Positions 7,801-17,271 of a stretch of DNA of 64,000 nt are shown piece by piece; position 1 is the stretch's first letter; every line of letters begins with the position of its first letter. The DNA is taken from the NCBI RefSeq assembly GCF_001905665.1, contig NZ_LIVX01000004.1:337019-401018 (forward strand), read 5' to 3'. The notes beneath the pieces were generated by a model. It was not told where the DNA came from, ran no database searches, and was given only the letters and a program-made list of their open reading frames with translations. Position numbers and translations under genes: made by a program. This DNA is from Streptomyces sp. CB02261 (GTDB lineage: Bacteria; Actinomycetota; Actinomycetes; Streptomycetales; Streptomycetaceae).

Positions 7801-10443
7801 CGCCGTCCGGGCCGCCAGTTTGAGGCTCAGCGGATGACCGCCGATCCGGTCCACGAGGTCCTCGGCGAGCGTCTCGTCGACGACCCCGGACGACATGAGG
7901 AGGTCCACGGAGGCCTGGTGGTCCAGCTCGGTCAGCTCCATGGAGCGCGGCGTGAGGACACGGGCCGGGTGGTCGATCGGCGCGCGCCCCGAGACGATGA
8001 ACCGCAGGCGCGAGTAGGCCGCGCGCAGTGCCGTCCAGATCGCCCACATCCGGCCGACGACGGGGGAGCCGCGGTACATGGCCTCCTCGTAGGAGTCGAC
8101 CACGATGACGAAGGGCGGGGCGGTGCCGTCGGCCCCCGGGCGGACCGCGTCGGCGACGAGGGAGGCGAGCCGGTGGGCGAGTTCCTGTTCGCGGGCGCTG
8201 GCGCGGGCGTGGAAGTCGGAGGAGTAGTCGCGGGCGAGTGTGGCCCGGGTGCCGGCGAGGCCGCGGAGTTCGTCGAGTTCGTTGCGTTCGCCGCGCTGGC
8301 CGGCGGCCGTCCGCTCGCACTCGTCCGCGAGCTCCTCGAAGGCCTGGCGGCGGTGGGGGTGGTGGACGCCGATCTGCCGGGCCGTCTCCGCGATCACGGT
8401 GGCGGGTTCGTGGACGGAGAGCGTGGGGCGCGCGAAGTCGATGTAGGCGAAGGGGAAGCCGGTGGGGGACGCGTCGATCGCGTCGACGAGGAACTTGGCG
8501 AGCAGGGTGCTCTTGCCCATGCCGCCGAGGCCGTGGAGGAGCACCGGGGGCTCCGCGGGCTCCTCCGGCAGGGCGAGGTAGGCGTGGAGGGAGTCGAGTT
8601 CGGCGGTGCGGCCGTGGAAGGTCCCCCGGATCAGCCGGCGCAGCGGCTGGAGCAGCCGGGCCACCTCCAGCCGGTGCTGGACCTCGTCGACGGAGGGCAG
8701 CCCCGTCACGCCCGGCACACGGCTCAGCCAGAGCACGGCCTGGAGCGTGTCGGAGAGCGCCTCGACGTCGTCGTCACCACGGTACGGAGCGGCGGCGTGA
8801 GCCGGACCGGGACCGGGACCTGGGCCCGGACCTGGAGCCCGACCCGGACCCGGACCCGGTCCCTGATCCGGACCCGTGCGCGCGGGGGTGGGCGGTGGCG
8901 GCCCGGGGTGCGCGGGGGCGGGCGGCGCCCCGGTGCCGGCCAGCAGGGCGAGCGCGGTCCGTTCCGGCCCCGGGCCCTCGGGGCGCAGCCCGATGTTGGC
9001 GCGCAGGAGCTCGGACGCCGCCGCGGGGCCCGCGAGCCCCGCGAGGGCCGCGTCACGGATCTCGGGCTTGAGCGTCCAGACGGTGGCCCCGGAGGAGGGC
9101 AGGGCCGTGCAGTCGTCGACGAGCTCCAGGACCGCCCGCCCGGTGGACCGCTCCTCACCGGGCAGGCGGAGCAGCGCGGGGTCGAACTCCTGGAGCAGGC
9201 AGGCGGCCTCACGGTAGGAGCGGCGCGGGTCGGGCAGGGCGGTGGCGGGAGCGGGGAGGGTCGCGCGCAGGGCGTCACGCAGCAGCCGGCCCGCCTCACC
9301 GGGCGGAGGCGAAGGAGGGAGCGTCCGATGGACCCGTACGACGTCCTCGACGGCCGTGCACAGCCGCCGCATGTAACTGTCCCCGCTCGTGGGCGAGTCG
9401 ACGATGCGCAGCACCTCGGTCACGGCCGTCTCGGTCAGGTCGTGCACGGCTTCTTCCTGCCCGGGGGCGGCCGCGTCGGTGAAGAACTCCCGGAAGAAGT
9501 GCCGGACGTCCTCCTCCTCCGCGAGCCGGGTCGTGTCCCGGCACTCGTTCTTGCGGATCTCGTACGGGAGCTGGCGCATCGTCGTGGCGTAGCCGAGGAG
9601 CACCAACCGGGGCACGGCCTGGGTCCGGACCGGGGTGTGCTCGTAGATCGCCCGCGCCAGGACACCGATGGCGTCCCACACGTCCCCGTGCGGGTCGAGC
9701 CGGTCACAGTCGTCGAGGACCAGCCAGAAGCGGTCCTCGGCGGCGGTCGCACGGGCGACGATGCGGTGGGCGGCGTCCTCGAAGGAGGGCAGTGGATCGT
9801 TCAACCGTGTGGGATTCAACGGGAATCCGTCGGCCTCCGGACCCGCGAGGAAGGCCGAGAGCCGCTCCATCAGCCGCGCCGCCGTCGATGTGCGGGTCAG
9901 GGTCACCCGTACCGGACGGAAGCCGTGGTGCTGCCCCAGGTGGCGGATCAGCTCGTACGTGTAGGAACGGCCGCTGTCCGGGGGGCCGTCGACGATCAGC
10001 ACCGTCTGCTCCGGGTCGGCCAGGAAGCCCCGGAGCTTCTCCCGCAGCTCGGACCGGTCGAGGAAGACCGCGGTGCCGTGCTTCAGGAGCAGACTGTCCA
10101 ACGGGTCCCGGGGGGAGCGCCCCAGCCGTTCGTCGTCGCGCAGCCGGGTGAGCAGGTTCCGGGCCTCCGCGCCCTGTTCGAAACCGTGCGGCTCGTCGAT
10201 GCCGGCCAGCGCGTCGAGACCGGCCAGGACGGAGAGCAGCCGCCGCTGATGGGCGATGTCCCGGCGGGCGGCGGCGACCAGGAGCAGGGCGTTCCGGTCG
10301 GCGTCCGGGGTGAGGGGAAGATCCTCGACGAAGTCGGCCGGGAGGCCCGCGCGCAGCAACCGGCCGCGTGGTTCCGGGGTGTCGAGGAGGTGGACCCGCA
10401 CCCAGCTGACGACGAGCCCCCACTCGGTCTCGGTGAGCGGCAT
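4870..10443 (-). CDS. Giant dual-NTPase protein with C-terminal trypsin-like protease (STAND-type conflict protein)
   Basis: The product has 1857 residues and no signal peptide. Residues 1-100 form a compact helical region resembling effector-associated adaptor domains (inference). Residues 125-400 hold an NTPase with an atypical P-loop, GPPDSGRSY at 153-161 (Arg where Lys is expected), and a good Walker B, LVLDDCD at 241-247. A Gly-Pro repeat linker covers about 526-548. Residues 600-1000 hold a second, STAND-like NTPase with a canonical P-loop GLGGMGKST (638-646) and Walker B FVIVVDSYEE. Alpha-helical, TPR-like repeats follow to about 1290, then a YPSANG-repeat linker. A trypsin fold occupies the last 222 residues, with His1652 (TNHHVV), Asp1708 (LDYAIVRL) and Ser1780 (GGSSGSP). 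In STAND proteins the repeats sense a trigger, the NTPase oligomerises and the terminal effector is activated. Neighbouring nuclease, protease and caspase genes support a suicide or immunity role. Confidence 0.88.
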   Translation of the reverse strand: MPLTETEWGLVVSWVRVHLLDTPEPRGRLLRAGLPADFVEDLPLTPDADRNALLLVAAARRDIAHQRRLLSVLAGLDALAGIDEPHGFEQGAEARNLLTRLRDDERLGRSPRDPLDSLLLKHGTAVFLDRSELREKLRGFLADPEQTVLIVDGPPDSGRSYTYELIRHLGQHHGFRPVRVTLTRTSTAARLMERLSAFLAGPEADGFPLNPTRLNDPLPSFEDAAHRIVARATAAEDRFWLVLDDCDRLDPHGDVWDAIGVLARAIYEHTPVRTQAVPRLVLLGYATTMRQLPYEIRKNECRDTTRLAEEEDVRHFFREFFTDAAAPGQEEAVHDLTETAVTEVLRIVDSPTSGDSYMRRLCTAVEDVVRVHRTLPPSPPPGEAGRLLRDALRATLPAPATALPDPRRSYREAACLLQEFDPALLRLPGEERSTGRAVLELVDDCTALPSSGATVWTLKPEIRDAALAGLAGPAAASELLRANIGLRPEGPGPERTALALLAGTGAPPAPAHPGPPPPTPARTGPDQGPGPGPGRAPGPGPGPGPGPAHAAAPYRGDDDVEALSDTLQAVLWLSRVPGVTGLPSVDEVQHRLEVARLLQPLRRLIRGTFHGRTAELDSLHAYLALPEEPAEPPVLLHGLGGMGKSTLLAKFLVDAIDASPTGFPFAYIDFARPTLSVHEPATVIAETARQIGVHHPHRRQAFEELADECERTAAGQRGERNELDELRGLAGTRATLARDYSSDFHARASAREQELAHRLASLVADAVRPGADGTAPPFVIVVDSYEEAMYRGSPVVGRMWAIWTALRAAYSRLRFIVSGRAPIDHPARVLTPRSMELTELDHQASVDLLMSSGVVDETLAEDLVDRIGGHPLSLKLAARTAVALGTGSPALGGLLRGLPSRRRYFDRQVDQMLIQGTLYDRILNHIAEDDVRALVQAGLALRFITPDLVQEVLAGPAGLRITTTGEARRLYGMLTSRVDLMESAGPDAIRHRSDLRTIMLRLSDSARTDLMRAVDRGAVAYYAVREGARNRAEEIYHRLRLGESPRTVEERWEPGVSVYLGGETHREMAPRSAAFLLGRIGGHVPDQIMVEADQEDWERIAAREVEDLLTQGYVEAAAQRLAERRPWTPCSRLHALLGETLARSGRTAEALATAERAVDGAAEAGCAETQLELLQLSARLAQDTGDLTAADRSLQEAEEIAAGLGLRYESLGVLVARSRLATLADVDAAPARDRLARTLRGMPDADLARQPSLARTAAAAACRSDPQLLENTLRLVGLPADEETVVTELARWIDTTLTAEPALREPLTRILESAAGEEYPSDGGSYPSANGDGYPSANGYPSAAVDGYPSAVDRAYRTPPEAGAARPDLARIERDLREARRRGTLDSVARQVLTLRDGSGDLLLGVAAAMDSGPLPRGAARRAVAAHDASARGLAPDGGEPDPRGASRPGHGGAGLWTRPPPNAAGAALRAEPFLPQRELVRLRNAVMEAGLADRALRTALLKGVPRYFAATLEPLDDPREQVHADLNAMNQVERLIDGLVPLEIWLHNAIENTHEPGPRAVLQGALDTVARAITGEAELPADMMPGEMKEEIVLQDDTVPYEFLHGGIRAGACVALLRIPPYEAGAPLLPSYPHGGTGWMIAPGLLITNHHVVMARSHEPGVQPLVSDEDLRLQALMSRSRFDFVENAAAAPEATAGELAAWDATLDYAIVRLSPDQEQRPMLRVATRPLLVRERQRVPVNIIQHPGGMPKRVALRNNLVYRADEHDILYFTDTRGGSSGSPVCLDDWTVVGLHRGTRKVDDVEFQGARTRFVNVGTQMSSILAHLREFRPQLYEEIMAAQSGRPGPADATNGRPR
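6394..6490 (-). repeat. YPSANG-type tandem repeat inside the giant protein
   Basis: Five imperfect copies of a 15-27-bp unit encode YPS(A/D)NG-like segments just before the C-terminal part of the giant protein. The plus-strand signature is repeated GACGGGTA. It reads as a flexible, potentially length-variable linker between the helical-repeat sensor region and the protease half. It stays in frame throughout. Confidence 0.7.
8799..8876 (-). repeat. Gly-Pro hexanucleotide repeat linker
   Basis: A run of about a dozen GGACCC/GGACCG hexamers (in either wording on the plus strand) encodes an alternating Gly-Pro tract at about residues 526-548 of the giant protein. It sits exactly between the two NTPase modules. 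Hexamer arrays of this kind can expand or contract in frame, so linker length may vary among strains. Confidence 0.75.
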
Positions 10444-10589
10444 ACCGCACCTGTCCGGTGCTCTTCGCGCGCCGGTCGCTCCGGCGCCGGGAACGTGACG
10501 GATCGGCCGTGGCGACCGACCCCTCCCATCGTTTCACCGGCCGGAAGGGGTCGCAATCGCGGCCGGGGAGGCGGGAGGGGCCCGCGCGG

Positions 10590-11477
10590 TCAGGCGTGCA
10601 GGACCATGTCCTCGTACGACTCGAGGCGCCGCCAGCGCTCCTCGGGTGCCCGCGCCGGGGGCATCACGTCCACGTCCGGCAGCGGCCCGAACTCCAGCTC
10701 GGTGATCTCCGCGACGTCGGAGACAGGCACCTGGTACGTGCGGAACGGGCCGAGCGGCGGCGGCGCGCCGGCCGTCGCGCCCACGAGCGCCCGCTCCGCG
10801 TCCCGGCTCAGGTCGGGGCTCTGGTCGAGGACGTACGCGGCGGCGGCCAGCGCCCCGTCCTGGACGAACGCCGCCACCTTCCAGAAGCGCAGCGGCACCT
10901 GGATGCCCCGGTACGGCGGGTCGGAGTCCTGGAGCACCGGGCCCGTGAGGACCGTCAGTTTCCGGTCGAACGAGGCGGCGTGGTCGAGGAGGTGGTTCTC
11001 CAGGCCCTGCCAGAGCTGTTTGCCCTGGTTGAAGACGTCCGCCTGGGGTGCGGCGTTGGTGTAGTGGAAGGTGTCCGCGTTGGCGCGGAGCGCCGTGGCC
11101 ATGGGTCCCCAGACCGGGTCGAGCCGCCGCACCAGGTGGCCGCGGTCGAGGCTGTTGTTCCGGTAGACCGCGTTGCCCGCCTGCTGCTCCTCGGGCAGTC
11201 GGGGGTCGAAGAGCCAGACGTCGTCGCGGGCCACGTCCTCCTGGAGCTCGCGTCCCTCGATGCACACCGCCGTCGCCGCTGCCAGGCGGCGGTCGGGCCG
11301 GAAGACCACGGTGAAGTGGGTGTACGGCAGGATCACCGTCTCGACCGCCTCCCGGGCCGGGACCGGCAACGGGACGACCGGGCCGAGGAAACCCTCGTCG
11401 TAGCCGGTGCGGTCGGTGAGCGGATCACGGAGGGCGCCGTCCTCGCCCGGAGAGGGCGGGAGATCGGATGCGTTCAT
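10590..11477 (-). CDS. DNA/RNA non-specific endonuclease (NUC1 family), conflict-locus effector
   Basis: The product is 295 residues with the beta-beta-alpha-metal nuclease signature: LDRGHLVRR (DRGH at 111-114, His114 as general base), followed by TFHYTNAAPQ and FNQGKQLWQGLENHLL, which supply the Mg-binding Asn/Glu positions of the Serratia nuclease/EndoG family. No signal peptide is evident, so unlike most Streptomyces NucA enzymes it would act inside the cell. The proposed start, ATG 11477, has no Shine-Dalgarno sequence; TACTTA six bases before it could be a -10 for a leaderless message. The frame is open upstream to 11618 but lacks typical coding character there. It lies upstream of the giant gene on the same strand (146-bp gap) and back-to-back with the caspase gene, so it is a probable toxic effector of this locus. 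Confidence 0.88.
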   Translation of the reverse strand: MNASDLPPSPGEDGALRDPLTDRTGYDEGFLGPVVPLPVPAREAVETVILPYTHFTVVFRPDRRLAAATAVCIEGRELQEDVARDDVWLFDPRLPEEQQAGNAVYRNNSLDRGHLVRRLDPVWGPMATALRANADTFHYTNAAPQADVFNQGKQLWQGLENHLLDHAASFDRKLTVLTGPVLQDSDPPYRGIQVPLRFWKVAAFVQDGALAAAAYVLDQSPDLSRDAERALVGATAGAPPPLGPFRTYQVPVSDVAEITELEFGPLPDVDVMPPARAPEERWRRLESYEDMVLHA

Positions 11478-11583
11478 ACGATGTAAGTACCGCGTGGAGA
11501 GGGTCGCGCTCGGCGCCGGACCACACGCCACTCGATCAGACGCCTCGGCGGTCTCCCCTCCGCTTCCCGCCAGGAGGCACCCC

Positions 11584-12396
11584 ATGGCCACCGGACTCGC
11601 CCTGCACATCGGACTCAACCGCGTCGACCCCGACCGCTACGAAGGCTGGGACGGCGCCCTGGTCGCCTGCGAGAACGACGCCCGCGACATGGCGCGGATC
11701 GCCCGCGCCGCCGGATTCGAGAGCACCGTCCTGCTCACCCCCGACTGCACCGTCGCCGGTGTCACGGCCGCGCTCGACCAGGCCGCCGCACGGCTCGGCC
11801 CCGGCGACATCCTGCTCTTCAGCTACTCGGGCCACGGTGGACAGGTGGCGGACGACAGCGGCTCCGACGCCGAGCCGGACGCGCTCGACGAGACGCTGGT
11901 GCTCTACGACCGTCAGTTCCTCGACGACGAGGTGCAGCGGGCCTTCCGCGCCTTCGCCGACGGCGTACGGATCGTCGCCCTCCTCGACTGCTGCCACAGC
12001 GGCAGCGGCATCGAGGTCCCCGGCGGCGGCGCGGCGGCCGAGGGCACACCCCGCTACCTGCCCGAACCCCGGCAGCGGCAGCTCTCCGACCGGGACCGCT
12101 CCTTCTACGAGGAGCTCCGGCGCTCGCTGGCGAAGGAGGCGTCGGCCGACGGCGCGGCCCCCGACGCGGTCCTCGTGTCGGCCTGTCAGGACAACCAGGT
12201 CGCCTCCGACGGCGACGTCAACGGAGCCTTCACCGCGGCCCTGCTCCGGGTGTGGGACGACGGCGCCTTCACGGGCGGCTACCGGGACTTCCACCGGGCG
12301 ATCCAGCGCCGGCTGCCGCCGACCCAGAGCCCGAACCTCTATCTGACCGGCACACCGGCGCCCGACTTCCTGAGCCAGCGCCCGTTCACGATCTGA
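11584..12396 (+). CDS. Caspase-family (metacaspase-like) cysteine protease
   Basis: This is a 270-residue peptidase C14 domain with little else. The dyad is clear: His84 in FSYSGHGGQ and Cys137 in LLDCCHSG, each at the end of a hydrophobic strand. The N-terminus LALHIGLNRVDP is the usual first strand, and ENDARDMARIA and TAALDQAAARLGPGD fit family helices. A late SACQDNQVASD strand follows. It has no signal peptide. ATG 11584 has a strong AGGAGG six bases upstream. It is divergent from the nuclease gene across 106 bp. Bacterial caspase-like proteases act in regulated cell death and immune signalling, usually cleaving a partner after a basic residue. Here the partner may be the giant protein, the V8-like protease or the nuclease (inference). 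Confidence 0.93.
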   Translation: MATGLALHIGLNRVDPDRYEGWDGALVACENDARDMARIARAAGFESTVLLTPDCTVAGVTAALDQAAARLGPGDILLFSYSGHGGQVADDSGSDAEPDALDETLVLYDRQFLDDEVQRAFRAFADGVRIVALLDCCHSGSGIEVPGGGAAAEGTPRYLPEPRQRQLSDRDRSFYEELRRSLAKEASADGAAPDAVLVSACQDNQVASDGDVNGAFTAALLRVWDDGAFTGGYRDFHRAIQRRLPPTQSPNLYLTGTPAPDFLSQRPFTI

Positions 12397-14022
<1,626 letters not shown>

Positions 14023-14038
14023 GCGACGGGCAGGCGTT

Positions 14039-14153
14039 CCGTACGGGACCGGGGCGAAGCCTCATCCATGGATCCCGTACGGGACGGGTCGTGCCGCTGC
14101 AGGTCCCGTACGTGCCGCCGGGGCCGGCCTCTTCGGCACCCCGGCCCGTACGG
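14039..14153. repeat. Cluster of CCCGTACGG palindromes between convergent genes
   Basis: Four copies of a CCGTACGG-centred palindrome occur in 115 bp between rox and the LAL regulator: 14039-14049, 14073-14084 (a perfect 12-bp TCCCGTACGGGA), 14103-14113 (one arm degenerate) and 14145-14153. CGTACG is common in Streptomyces, but the density here is high. It may be a regulator-binding or structural element in a convergent terminator region. Confidence 0.5.
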
Positions 14154-14158
14154 AGCCC

Positions 14159-17047
14159 TCACCGTCGGAGCGCCGTCGCCAGCTGCGCCCGGGAGCGGAC
14201 GTCGAGCTTCTGGTAGATCCGGGTGAGGCGCGCCTCGACCGTCTTCACGCTGAGGTACAGCTTCGCCGCCGCCTCCTGGTTGCTGGCACCCTGGCCCACG
14301 AGGCGGGCGAGGCGCAGCTCCGCCTCCGTCAGCGTCGAGAGCGCCGCCGGTGCCTCGTCGGCGCCGGAGCCGCCCCCGGTGGTCTCGGCCGCCGAGCCCG
14401 CGGGGGTCTCGCTCGCCAGGGCCAGCCACGGGGCCGCCCCCGCCCGTTCGAACACCGAGGCCGCCGCGTGCAGCGCGCTCTGCGCCGCCGACCGGCGGCG
14501 TCTGCGGCGCTCCACCCGGGCGAGCGCGATGAGCGCCCGACCCCGCTCCAGCGGCAGGCCGGCCCGCCCGAAGGCCTCGGCCGTGCGGGTGAGCAGCTCC
14601 GCCGCCTCGTCCGTCCTGCCCTCAGCCGCGAGCCACAGGGCGTACGCCCGGTCGCAGCCGAGCAGGACCGTGGAGCGCCCGAGCCGGTCGGCCACCGGCC
14701 GTACCTCGTCGAGGACCGCGAGGGCCTCGTCACCGGCGTCGTGGGCGAGCAGCGCCTCGGCGAGCTCCTCGTGCCAGCGCAGCATCGACGGGTCCACGGT
14801 CGACTGGGCCCGCTCGTCGGCCTGGACGCGCCGCAGGGTCTCCTGGGCCGCGGCGACGTCCCCGTTGATCAGCTGGACGCGGCCGAGCGCGTACCGGCTG
14901 CGGGAGAGGAAGACCCGGTCGCCCTCCTCCTCCGAGGCCTGGATGCTGCGCCGGGCGTAGCTCGCCGCCCGGGCGAAGCTGCCGCCGGCCGTCTCGGCCA
15001 GCGCGAGGGTGTACCAGGCGGGTCCCGGGGAGAGACCCGCTTCGAGCGTCAGCGCAAGGGCCTGACCTGCGTGCGCGAGGGCCGCCGGACAGGCGCCCCT
15101 GCGGGACTCGATCGCGGCGAGCGTGGAGAACAGCTCGATGGCGTCCTCCACCGAGCCGCGCCGCTGCACCAGGGGGAGGAGGGCGTTCAGTTCGTCGCGG
15201 GCGTCCGTGAGCCGGTCGTCGAAGAGAGCATGACGGATCGTCAGGATCTGTGCGGCGTTGCGGATCCCGAGCGGGCGCTCGGCCAACTCCAGGGCGCGGG
15301 CCTGCGCGAGCACCGCCTCCGCGTCCGGTGACCCCAGGGCCCGCTCCATCCGCGCCTGCACCGTCAGGGCCTGCGCCGCCGTACGCGGGTCGCCCATGGA
15401 GGCGGCGAGCGCGGCCGATTCGACGGCGGCCGTACGGGAGCGCTGCGGATCGCCGTCCGCCAGGACGTACTTGACGGCGAGCCGCAGCTGCACGGCGGCC
15501 CGCAGGGCGGTGTCCCCCTCGGAGTCCTCCATGGCGTGGACGTACATCTCGTCGAGCCCGGTCAGCCCCTGGCCCGCCGTGTCGAGCACGGCGAGCCGCG
15601 CCCTGACCCGGTCGGAGGGTTCGGCGTCCCGGGCCAGCAGATCGGTGGCGGCCCGCATCGCGAGGTCGGCGCGGGCGGCGCGGGCGGCCTCCTCCGCGGC
15701 GTCGACGAGCCGCGCGATCCGCCGGGTGCCGTGCCGGCCGGGGGTCGCCTCGGCGGCGAGCAGGGCGAGTTCGGCGGCGAGGGCGCTGTTGCCGCGCCGC
15801 CGGGCCAGATCGGCGGCGGCCGCGACCTCGGCGGCGAGGTCCTCGTCCGGGCTGTCGGTGGCGAGCGCCCGGTGGCGTACCGCCTCGACGGGGTCGTCCA
15901 CCACCTCGGCGAGCGCCGCGTGCCCGGCGCTGCGCTCGGCCCAACAGGCGTCGTGCACCAGGGTGGAGGGCAGCAGACCGGCGGTGAAGGTCACCGAGCC
16001 GTCCTCGGCGAGCGACACGAGGCCGGCCCGCTCGGCCGCCGCGAGGTCCGCCTCGGCGTTGGCCCGCCCGGCCCGCCGTACCAGCGTCGACGAGGGGCGC
16101 AGCGCCAGGGCGGCGAGCAGCAGTGTCTCGCGTACGGCGAGGGGAGCGGCGCCCAGGAGCTGACGGGCGAGGTCGCGGGCCCGGCCGGAGAGCGTCAGGG
16201 CCTCCGCGTGGTGCACGGGCGTCCGCGCGTCGGCCAGCGAGCGGCCCACGGCGAGGGCGAGCCGGGGGTTGCCGCCGCTGGCGCGGTGGATGCGGCCGGC
16301 CATCCGGGAGGGGAGCCGGTGGTGGATGAGGAGTTCGGCGATCTCGTCGGCGTGCAGCGGGGGGACGAGCAGCACGTCCGCCTCGGACGGCACCCAGAGG
16401 TGGGTGGCGTGCGGATCCTCGGGCCGGTGCGGCTCCTTGGCCTCGCCGTAGGGTTCCGGGGTCTCGACGGCGACGACGCGCAGCGCGGGCGGCGCCAGGT
16501 GGAGGGCGAACCGCAGCAGGTCCGCGCTGTCCGCGTCGACGTGCTGCACGCCGTCGACGACGAGGAGGACGGGGCCGCGGCTGGTCAGTGTGCGCAGGAT
16601 CTGGGCGATGCCGAGCCGGAGCGCGATCGGGTCCCAGCCGCCCGCGTCGAGCGGCGCCTCGCGGCAGAGCATGGCGACGGCGGTGCGCTGGGGGCCAGGC
16701 AGTTCGTCGAAGACGCCGCAGGCGGCCTCGGGCCGGTTGATGCCGAGGTCCGGCCAGGCCACCGTGGTCGCCACCGAGGCCACGAGCGCGGCGGCCGAAG
16801 CGCCGGGTATCTCGCGGTCGGACGGCAGGGTCGCCAGCCACAGCACGGTCTCGCCGCGCGCCTCGGCGCGACTCGCCTCGGCGAGCGCGAGCTCCGTCTT
16901 GCCGACACCGGCGGGTCCGGTGAGCAGCGCACGGCCCCGGGTGTGCAGGGCGCGCTCCAGCCGGTTGAGGAGTTCCTCCCGGCCCACCGGCGTCAGGGGT
17001 GCCCCCGCGCCCGCAGGGCGCAGGGCGACGTACGGAGCTGTCGTCAC
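14159..17047 (-). CDS. LAL-family LuxR-type transcriptional regulator with N-terminal ATPase
   Basis: The product is 962 residues. A Walker A motif, GPAGVGKT, is at 44-51, and a Walker B-like VLLVVDGVQHVD follows later. A long helical TPR-like middle makes up most of the protein. A LuxR/GerE helix-turn-helix covers 906-962 (LTEAELRLARLV, SNQEAAAKLYLS, VKTVEARL). This is the LAL plan: ATP-driven activators, often of antibiotic or sugar-utilisation clusters. GTG 17047 was chosen because GGAGGTGG lies 6 bp upstream; the open frame to 17290 lacks family sequence. A DasR-like site lies about 145 bp upstream of the start. The gene converges on rox and lies downstream of the S8 protease on the same strand, with a 224-bp gap. 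Its targets are not evident. Confidence 0.9.
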   Translation of the reverse strand: MTTAPYVALRPAGAGAPLTPVGREELLNRLERALHTRGRALLTGPAGVGKTELALAEASRAEARGETVLWLATLPSDREIPGASAAALVASVATTVAWPDLGINRPEAACGVFDELPGPQRTAVAMLCREAPLDAGGWDPIALRLGIAQILRTLTSRGPVLLVVDGVQHVDADSADLLRFALHLAPPALRVVAVETPEPYGEAKEPHRPEDPHATHLWVPSEADVLLVPPLHADEIAELLIHHRLPSRMAGRIHRASGGNPRLALAVGRSLADARTPVHHAEALTLSGRARDLARQLLGAAPLAVRETLLLAALALRPSSTLVRRAGRANAEADLAAAERAGLVSLAEDGSVTFTAGLLPSTLVHDACWAERSAGHAALAEVVDDPVEAVRHRALATDSPDEDLAAEVAAAADLARRRGNSALAAELALLAAEATPGRHGTRRIARLVDAAEEAARAARADLAMRAATDLLARDAEPSDRVRARLAVLDTAGQGLTGLDEMYVHAMEDSEGDTALRAAVQLRLAVKYVLADGDPQRSRTAAVESAALAASMGDPRTAAQALTVQARMERALGSPDAEAVLAQARALELAERPLGIRNAAQILTIRHALFDDRLTDARDELNALLPLVQRRGSVEDAIELFSTLAAIESRRGACPAALAHAGQALALTLEAGLSPGPAWYTLALAETAGGSFARAASYARRSIQASEEEGDRVFLSRSRYALGRVQLINGDVAAAQETLRRVQADERAQSTVDPSMLRWHEELAEALLAHDAGDEALAVLDEVRPVADRLGRSTVLLGCDRAYALWLAAEGRTDEAAELLTRTAEAFGRAGLPLERGRALIALARVERRRRRRSAAQSALHAAASVFERAGAAPWLALASETPAGSAAETTGGGSGADEAPAALSTLTEAELRLARLVGQGASNQEAAAKLYLSVKTVEARLTRIYQKLDVRSRAQLATALRR

Positions 17048-17191
17048 TGTCCACCACCTCCGCCGCTCGGGCCCCGGCCCAAGAGCCCCGTGGGCAGAGA
17101 ATACGGAGCCATCGGGCGGAGTCCAGGCCTTGTGTCCGGCATACGGACAGTGCGCTCGGCGGAGCGATGCGGCGAAACGCCAGGACGCGCC

Positions 17192-17207
17192 CGTGGTGTA
17201 GACCACG
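17192..17207. promoter_or_regulatory. Candidate DasR-responsive element (dre)
   Basis: CGTGGTGTAGACCACG is an inverted repeat whose core TGGTGTAGACCA differs by one base from the dre core TGGTCTAGACCA bound by the GlcNAc-responsive GntR regulator DasR. It lies 145 bp upstream of the LAL regulator start and 65 bp downstream of the S8 protease stop. It would connect this region to the amino-sugar/development regulon if functional. Confidence 0.45.
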
Positions 17208-17271
17208 AGCGCGTCGCTGACCAGCAATGATGCTGTTGTGGGGGGTGGTTCAGTGGTGGAGCGGTGGTGCG

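Noticed and set aside
6091..11064. A 1657-codon open frame on the plus strand
   Set aside because: It is antisense to the giant NTPase-protease gene, with arginine/glycine-rich composition typical of shadow frames; the minus strand has readable domains.
17192..17207. Terminator of the S8 protease gene
   Set aside because: The stem is only 6 bp with a 4-nt loop and no T-run; the match to the DasR site is a better explanation, though unproven.
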